Shown here in pieces: positions 59,432 through 64,000 of a stretch of 64,000 nucleotides of DNA. Source of the DNA: Bacteroidota bacterium (GTDB lineage: Bacteria > Bacteroidota > Bacteroidia > Bacteroidales > F082); the NCBI GenBank assembly GCA_016845175.1, contig JAERTD010000032.1:41478-105477 (forward strand). The letters run 5' to 3'. Each line of letters opens with the position of its first letter. Within the stretch, counting starts at the first letter, position 1. The notes under the pieces were generated by a model. The model ran no database searches, was not told the origin of the DNA, and saw only the letters and a list, made by a program, of their open reading frames with translations. Both the position numbers and the translations under genes were made by a program.

Positions 59432-62407
59432 ATGCTTGAACATATACGTTTTTTTCGGGCTGTTCTGGTTGTTTTGTTTATCGCCGCAGGCTTGTTTCAA
59501 ATACAGGCCCAGGACAGAACAATTACCGGAACTGTAACTGATGCCGGGACAGGGGAGACCCTGATAGGTGTCAACGTTACTTTTGCGAATGACTTAAGTA
59601 AGGGAACTGTTACTGATATTGACGGTAAATATCAGCTGGTGGTTCCACCCACAGTTGTTTCCTTGCGGTTTTCCTATATCGGATATACTGCTCAAACTGT
59701 AGCCATTGAGTCAGATCGTATGGATATTAAACTGGTTGCCGGTCAGGAACTGGAAGAAGTTGTGGTCATTGGATATGGTTCGCAATCCTCCAAAGAGGTG
59801 ACAGGTGCTGTTAAAAGTGTCAAAGCGGAAGACTTTAACCAGGGAAATGTAAGTGATCCTATCCAATTGATTCAGGGTAAAGTAGCTGGTTTGTCCATTG
59901 CCAAACCAGGCAACGACCCCAACCAAAGCTACAACATAAGATTGCGTGGCTTATCCACCTTAGGGGCCAACACTGAACCATTAATCATTATTGACGGAGT
60001 TCAGGGTTCATCTCTAAACTCTGTAGACCCTGATGACATTGCTTCCATGGATGTATTGAAGGATGCTTCTGCAACCTCTATCTACGGTACTCAGGGAGCC
60101 TCTGGTGTGATCATTATCACCACAAAAAGAGGTGAGCTCTCAGAGGATGGAAAAGGCTTCAACGTACAGTTTAATTCTTCCTTTACCACTGAAAATGTGG
60201 ACCGTAAATTGGATGTGCTTTCCCATGGTGATTACCTGGATATTCCCAATGCCGTGGACTATGAAGGCAATACCGATTGGATGGACCAACTCACTCAGCA
60301 GAGCCTATCGCAGGCTTATAACCTGGCCGTGGGTGGTGCCACTGATAATTCCAGTTACAGGGTATCTTTTAACTATCGAAGCAATGAAGGTGTTGTGGTA
60401 GGAACAGGCTTTGAAAGACTCAATGGTAAATTGAATTTCACCCAAAGGGCGCTGAATGATATGCTGACCTTTGACCTGAACCTTTCCGCCACCAGCAGAA
60501 ATGAAGAATACAGTCCAAGTGAAGCCTTTGGTGCTGCCGTCAAGTATAATCCAACCGCCACAGTTATGGGAGAAGATGATTTCTCACAAGAATGGGGAGG
60601 TTATTTCCAAAGACAAGCTTTCGCATTTTATAATCCACGTGCGATGATTGATCAGAGTACTTTGGATGGAAAGAAGACCAATATGGTGGGTAGTGTAAAA
60701 GCCACTTTAGAGCCAATCAAAGGACTTAAAATAAGTGCTTTCTATTCCCAAAACCATAACAATGATATTTATGGTAGTTATTGGAGTAAAGATGCTTATT
60801 ACACTCCTTATGGAACAGGAACCCATAAAGGTTTTGCAAGGAAAGAAAACCAAAGTCGTTTCAACCATCTATTTGAAAGTATTGCCAGCTATGACAAACA
60901 AGTGGGAGGATTGAAATTTAAGGTGTTGGGAGGTTATTCCTTCAGAGAAGATTATTATGACAATGTTTGGGCTTATGGTGAAGGTTTTCTTACCGATGAG
61001 TTTTCCTATAATAATATAGGTGCTGCACAAGTGGATCTTCCACCAAACCAAACCGGAGGTACCTGGAAACAAAGTTCACGTCTGGTAGGTTTCTTTGGAC
61101 GTGTATCTGCCAACTGGCGTGAAACAGCCTTTATCACTGCCAATGTTAGACGTGATGGATCCTCCATGTTTGGAGAAAACCAGAAGTGGGGAAATTTTGG
61201 CGGTATCAGTGCTGGCTTGGATTTTGCCAAACTGTTTGATATGGGCATAGTGGATCGATTAAAACTTAGAGGAGGTTACGGTACAACCGGTAACCTGCCA
61301 CCAGATCCATATTTGTCAAAGAACTTATACAATATTACCAATGAAAAGTTCTTCTACAATGGAGAATTTATACAAGCTTATGCACCGGTGCGTAACGACA
61401 ACCCTGATCTGAAATGGGAAGTAAAGAAGGAAATGAATATCGGTGTTGATTTCTTCCTGCTGGATTATAGAATTGGTGGTACCATTGATTATTACCAAAG
61501 TACCAGTTCAGATCTGATTTATTATGCCCGTGTTCGTGTACCTCCTTACCCATCAGAATTCATGTATTTGAACCTGGGTGAGCTTGAAAACTCAGGTTTG
61601 GAATTTGCACTGAACATCAGAGCTATCGATAAAGGAAAATTTAGGTGGAATACTGATGTAAACTTCACCAAATTTTTCGATACCAAGCTTACCAGCATTA
61701 CCAGTGATTTAACCACTTCAGAAGGAACCATTTATCTGGGTAATCTTGGAGCACCTTATTTCACAGGTATCGAAACCATTCTTGCCAAAGAAGGTGAAGT
61801 GATTGGACAAATCATTGCTCCTGTATATATAGGAATGGACACCGCTGGTGTATTTCAATTTGAATCACGACACGATTCAGTTCCATTCACTACCAGTCCA
61901 GAGCGTGAAGATTATCAAAATGTGGGTAGCGGACTACCAACCTTCCAGTTTGGGTGGAACAACTCCTTTACCTATGGTAATTTCGATCTGAACTTCTTTA
62001 TCAGAGGGGTGTTTGGTCATTCATTGGTGAACATCAACAATGCCCGTTTTGGTAATCCCAACGTTATCGGAATCCAAAGTGGTATGAATCAGGCAAAAGA
62101 CTACCTGGATGCTTCCAGCGGACCTGCATATTCTTCTGTCCATGTGGAAAAAGCAGATTTCGTTAAACTCGACAACTTTGCGCTGGGTTATAACTTTATG
62201 TTCCCCGAAAGCAAATATGTTGGTAAAGTCAGGGTATTTGTATCCGGACAAAATCTATTCACTATTACTAACTATTCTGGTGTAAGTCCAGAGGTTAGGT
62301 ACGGCGATGCTTATGACAATAACAACCCACTGGCTCCGGGATTGGATAGGGAGAACACCTATTTCACTACCCGCAGCTTTACTTTCGGTGTTAATGTTAC
62401 TTTCTAA
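59432..62407 (+). CDS. SusC/RagA-family TonB-dependent transporter (starch locus)
   Basis: 991 residues. Signal peptide about 1-26 (cleaved after QIQA). CarboxypepD-reg-like domain: DRTITGTVTDAGTGETLIGV, then KGTVTDIDGKYQL and LRFSYIGYTAQ. Plug: EEVVVIGYGSQSSKEVTGAV, QGKVAGLSIAKPGND, IRLRGLSTLGANTEPLIIIDG, MDVLKDASATSIYGTQGASGVI. The barrel ends in SFTFGVNVTF. Closely placed SusD, a GH13 enzyme and a glucan-binding protein support starch or maltodextrin as cargo (inference). No regulator is in the window; a SusR-like gene may lie to the right. The TAA overlaps the next ATG by one base (TAATG), implying coupled translation. Confidence 0.95.
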   Translation: MLEHIRFFRAVLVVLFIAAGLFQIQAQDRTITGTVTDAGTGETLIGVNVTFANDLSKGTVTDIDGKYQLVVPPTVVSLRFSYIGYTAQTVAIESDRMDIKLVAGQELEEVVVIGYGSQSSKEVTGAVKSVKAEDFNQGNVSDPIQLIQGKVAGLSIAKPGNDPNQSYNIRLRGLSTLGANTEPLIIIDGVQGSSLNSVDPDDIASMDVLKDASATSIYGTQGASGVIIITTKRGELSEDGKGFNVQFNSSFTTENVDRKLDVLSHGDYLDIPNAVDYEGNTDWMDQLTQQSLSQAYNLAVGGATDNSSYRVSFNYRSNEGVVVGTGFERLNGKLNFTQRALNDMLTFDLNLSATSRNEEYSPSEAFGAAVKYNPTATVMGEDDFSQEWGGYFQRQAFAFYNPRAMIDQSTLDGKKTNMVGSVKATLEPIKGLKISAFYSQNHNNDIYGSYWSKDAYYTPYGTGTHKGFARKENQSRFNHLFESIASYDKQVGGLKFKVLGGYSFREDYYDNVWAYGEGFLTDEFSYNNIGAAQVDLPPNQTGGTWKQSSRLVGFFGRVSANWRETAFITANVRRDGSSMFGENQKWGNFGGISAGLDFAKLFDMGIVDRLKLRGGYGTTGNLPPDPYLSKNLYNITNEKFFYNGEFIQAYAPVRNDNPDLKWEVKKEMNIGVDFFLLDYRIGGTIDYYQSTSSDLIYYARVRVPPYPSEFMYLNLGELENSGLEFALNIRAIDKGKFRWNTDVNFTKFFDTKLTSITSDLTTSEGTIYLGNLGAPYFTGIETILAKEGEVIGQIIAPVYIGMDTAGVFQFESRHDSVPFTTSPEREDYQNVGSGLPTFQFGWNNSFTYGNFDLNFFIRGVFGHSLVNINNARFGNPNVIGIQSGMNQAKDYLDASSGPAYSSVHVEKADFVKLDNFALGYNFMFPESKYVGKVRVFVSGQNLFTITNYSGVSPEVRYGDAYDNNNPLAPGLDRENTYFTTRSFTFGVNVTF

Positions 62408-63978
62408 TGTTAAAAATGGATAAGAAAATGAAAAAATTACTGTTTTCAATTAAGATAGTCATGGTGGCCGTACTTATTGTTGTTTCACAGCAATCATGTA
62501 CCAAACTAGACGAGAGGGTTTACTCCGACCTCAATGGAGATAAACTCTTTGACGACCCTGATAATTTGATTAGTGGTTTTGGTGTGGCCTATACCAACCT
62601 GTATGCCCTCATTGGTCATAAAAATGGTGTGGTAGGTTCAGATGCCGGTACCGACTTACTGGTTGTACCTCAAAGAGGTGGTGACTGGTACGATGGTGGT
62701 GAGTGGCACCGTTACCACCGCCATACATGGACCCCAACTGATGGTTATGTGGCCAGATGGTGGAATATATTATATTATGGCATCAATACTTGTAACCGAC
62801 TGATATTTACCTTTGAAGGACTTGAAGATGTGGATACCAAACCAGCCATTGCTGAGTTGAGAGGCCTGAGAGCACTTTACTATTGGTGGTTGGTTGATAT
62901 TTATGGAAATGTTCCTATTCAGGATTCGTTTGATGTGCCTGCCGATTATAAACCTGCCACAAACTCGCGTCAGGAGGTTTATGATTTCGTAGAAAGTGAA
63001 CTGCTGACTGTGATGCCTGATCTTTCAAAAAGTACAGGACTGGAATATTTTGGTAGGATCAACTATTATGTGGCCCAGACCATTTTGGCCAAACTGTATA
63101 TCAATGCAGAAGTTTATACTGGAACTGCACAATGGGATAAAGCCATGGCAGCTGTGGATACTGTTATGAGTGGTGGTTATAGCCTGGCTCCAGATTTCTT
63201 CTCAAATTTCAGAGAAGATGCCACGGCATCACCTGAATACATTTTAGGCTTACATTTTGACCGTTTGGAAGCACCTCAATTTGAAGTACATCTCTTTACA
63301 CTTCATTATAATCTGGCTGAGAAATATGAGTTTGAAGACAATACCTGGAACGGAATTGCGGCCCAGGAAAGCTTCTTCCATTTGTTTGATGCCGATACCA
63401 ATGATGCCAGAAGAAATAGCATTTTGTTTGGTTTCCAATATGATTTTGATGGTAATGTGATTGAGGATCCTTCCTATGAGAAATTTGATCCTTCCGATCC
63501 AACCTATCGCGATCCTGATGGTGCCCCATTAAACCTGACTCCTGAAATTAATATGTTGGAACCCAAATGTCTGCGTCAGGCAGGTGCCAGGGTAGCCAAA
63601 TATCCATTTATAATAGGTAGCGACCGTTATACCAGTAATGATGTGCCTATTTTCAGGTATGCAGACATACTGTTGATGAAAGCTGAGTTGTTGCTTCGCT
63701 CCGGAGACGCCGGTGGTGCACTGGAATATGTGAATATGGTTCGTGCAAGATCTAATGCAGAACCGGTAGTTGAGGTAACCTACGAATCACTTATGGACGA
63801 GCGTGCAAGAGAACTGTTTGCTGAAGGTCACCGTCGTACGGATATGATTCGCTTTGGTACTTATGGCAATCCACGTTGGGAAAAACCAGAACAATCAGCT
63901 TCACATACTACCATCTGGCCTATCCCACAGGCACAGATTGATGTGAATCCAAACCTGGTGCAGAACCCTAACTATTAA
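62407..63978 (+). CDS. SusD/RagB-family surface lipoprotein (starch locus)
   Basis: 523 residues. Three Met codons are possible at 62407, 62416 and 62428; the signal MKKLLFSIKIVMVAVLIVVSQQSC favours 62428, but translation coupling with the TAATG overlap favours 62407. The lipobox is QQSC. Family hallmarks: LRGLRALYYWWLVDIYGNVPIQDSF, SRQEVYDFVESEL, and the C-terminal YADILLMKAELLLRSGD...ALEYVNMVRARSNA, MDERARELFAEGHRRTDMIRFGTY, IWPIPQAQIDVNPNLVQNPNY, which is a canonical SusD end. It binds starch oligosaccharides at the surface and delivers them to SusC. Confidence 0.95.
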   Translation: MLKMDKKMKKLLFSIKIVMVAVLIVVSQQSCTKLDERVYSDLNGDKLFDDPDNLISGFGVAYTNLYALIGHKNGVVGSDAGTDLLVVPQRGGDWYDGGEWHRYHRHTWTPTDGYVARWWNILYYGINTCNRLIFTFEGLEDVDTKPAIAELRGLRALYYWWLVDIYGNVPIQDSFDVPADYKPATNSRQEVYDFVESELLTVMPDLSKSTGLEYFGRINYYVAQTILAKLYINAEVYTGTAQWDKAMAAVDTVMSGGYSLAPDFFSNFREDATASPEYILGLHFDRLEAPQFEVHLFTLHYNLAEKYEFEDNTWNGIAAQESFFHLFDADTNDARRNSILFGFQYDFDGNVIEDPSYEKFDPSDPTYRDPDGAPLNLTPEINMLEPKCLRQAGARVAKYPFIIGSDRYTSNDVPIFRYADILLMKAELLLRSGDAGGALEYVNMVRARSNAEPVVEVTYESLMDERARELFAEGHRRTDMIRFGTYGNPRWEKPEQSASHTTIWPIPQAQIDVNPNLVQNPNY

Positions 63979-64000
63979 TAAGTTATAAATAAATATAAAG

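Overview
The window reads as chromosomal DNA of a Bacteroidota member, most likely a free-living or gut-type Bacteroidales/Marinilabiliales relative (inference). The evidence is two SusC/SusD pairs, five secreted proteins with type IX secretion (T9SS) C-terminal sorting domains, an RprXY-like two-component system, IorAB, a eukaryotic-type NADP isocitrate dehydrogenase, and many promoters matching the Bacteroidota primary sigma consensus (TTTG-N17-21-TAnnTTTG) with almost no Shine-Dalgarno sequences. No tRNA, rRNA, insertion sequence, phage gene or CRISPR array was seen.

Layout. 1-3568 (-): C-terminally truncated PEP/pyruvate-binding dikinase-like giant. 3701-4708 (+): gapA. 4775-7375 (-): T9SS type B secreted fibronectin-like protein. 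7537-11884 (+): RelA/SpoT homologue with a degenerate synthetase, Fur-like regulator lacking both zinc CxxC pairs, purA. 11895-14134 (-): M28 peptidase and GtrA. 14135-14777: mosaic palindromic-repeat island. 14778-18772 (-): tandem pair of 643-residue T9SS type A proteins. 19197-23715 (+): LptF-like permease, two glycosyltransferases, nitroreductase. 23851-29817 (+, with one minus thioredoxin-like gene): hisS, hutH, a second HAL-family lyase, two small membrane proteins. 30048-34785 (+): SusC/SusD pair 1. 34786-35365: second repeat island. 35366-38972 (-): M23 lipoprotein and the iorBA operon. 39099-44417: acpH, yjbQ, gltA, icd, PspC/LiaF-like pair. 44694-49175 (+): TonB-dependent receptor plus oligopeptidase B lipoprotein. 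49199-52090: YrdB-like protein, response regulator, histidine kinase and a divergent Lys/Cys-rich small secreted protein. 52316-63978: starch-type utilisation locus (GH13 amylase and a multi-module glucan-binding protein on minus, SusC/SusD on plus) containing the third repeat island.

How the genes fit together. Central metabolism (gapA, gltA, icd, iorAB, purA), histidine/aromatic amino-acid turnover (hutH, HAL-like enzyme, IorAB), envelope biogenesis (LptF, glycosyltransferases, M23) and polymer capture (SusCD, GH13, oligopeptidase B) suggest a polysaccharide- and peptide-degrading heterotroph.

The most unusual signals are: (i) four helically phased TTAACA repeats between two head-to-head copies of the same 13-bp promoter core, separating the two-component system from the small Lys/Cys-rich protein; (ii) three intergenic islands built from at least five shared palindromic repeat families; (iii) a perfect 16-bp palindrome on the iorAB start site; (iv) regulatory enzymes with missing key residues (RSH synthetase, Fur-like zinc sites). 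All functional statements rest on reading the sequence by eye; no alignments or searches were run.
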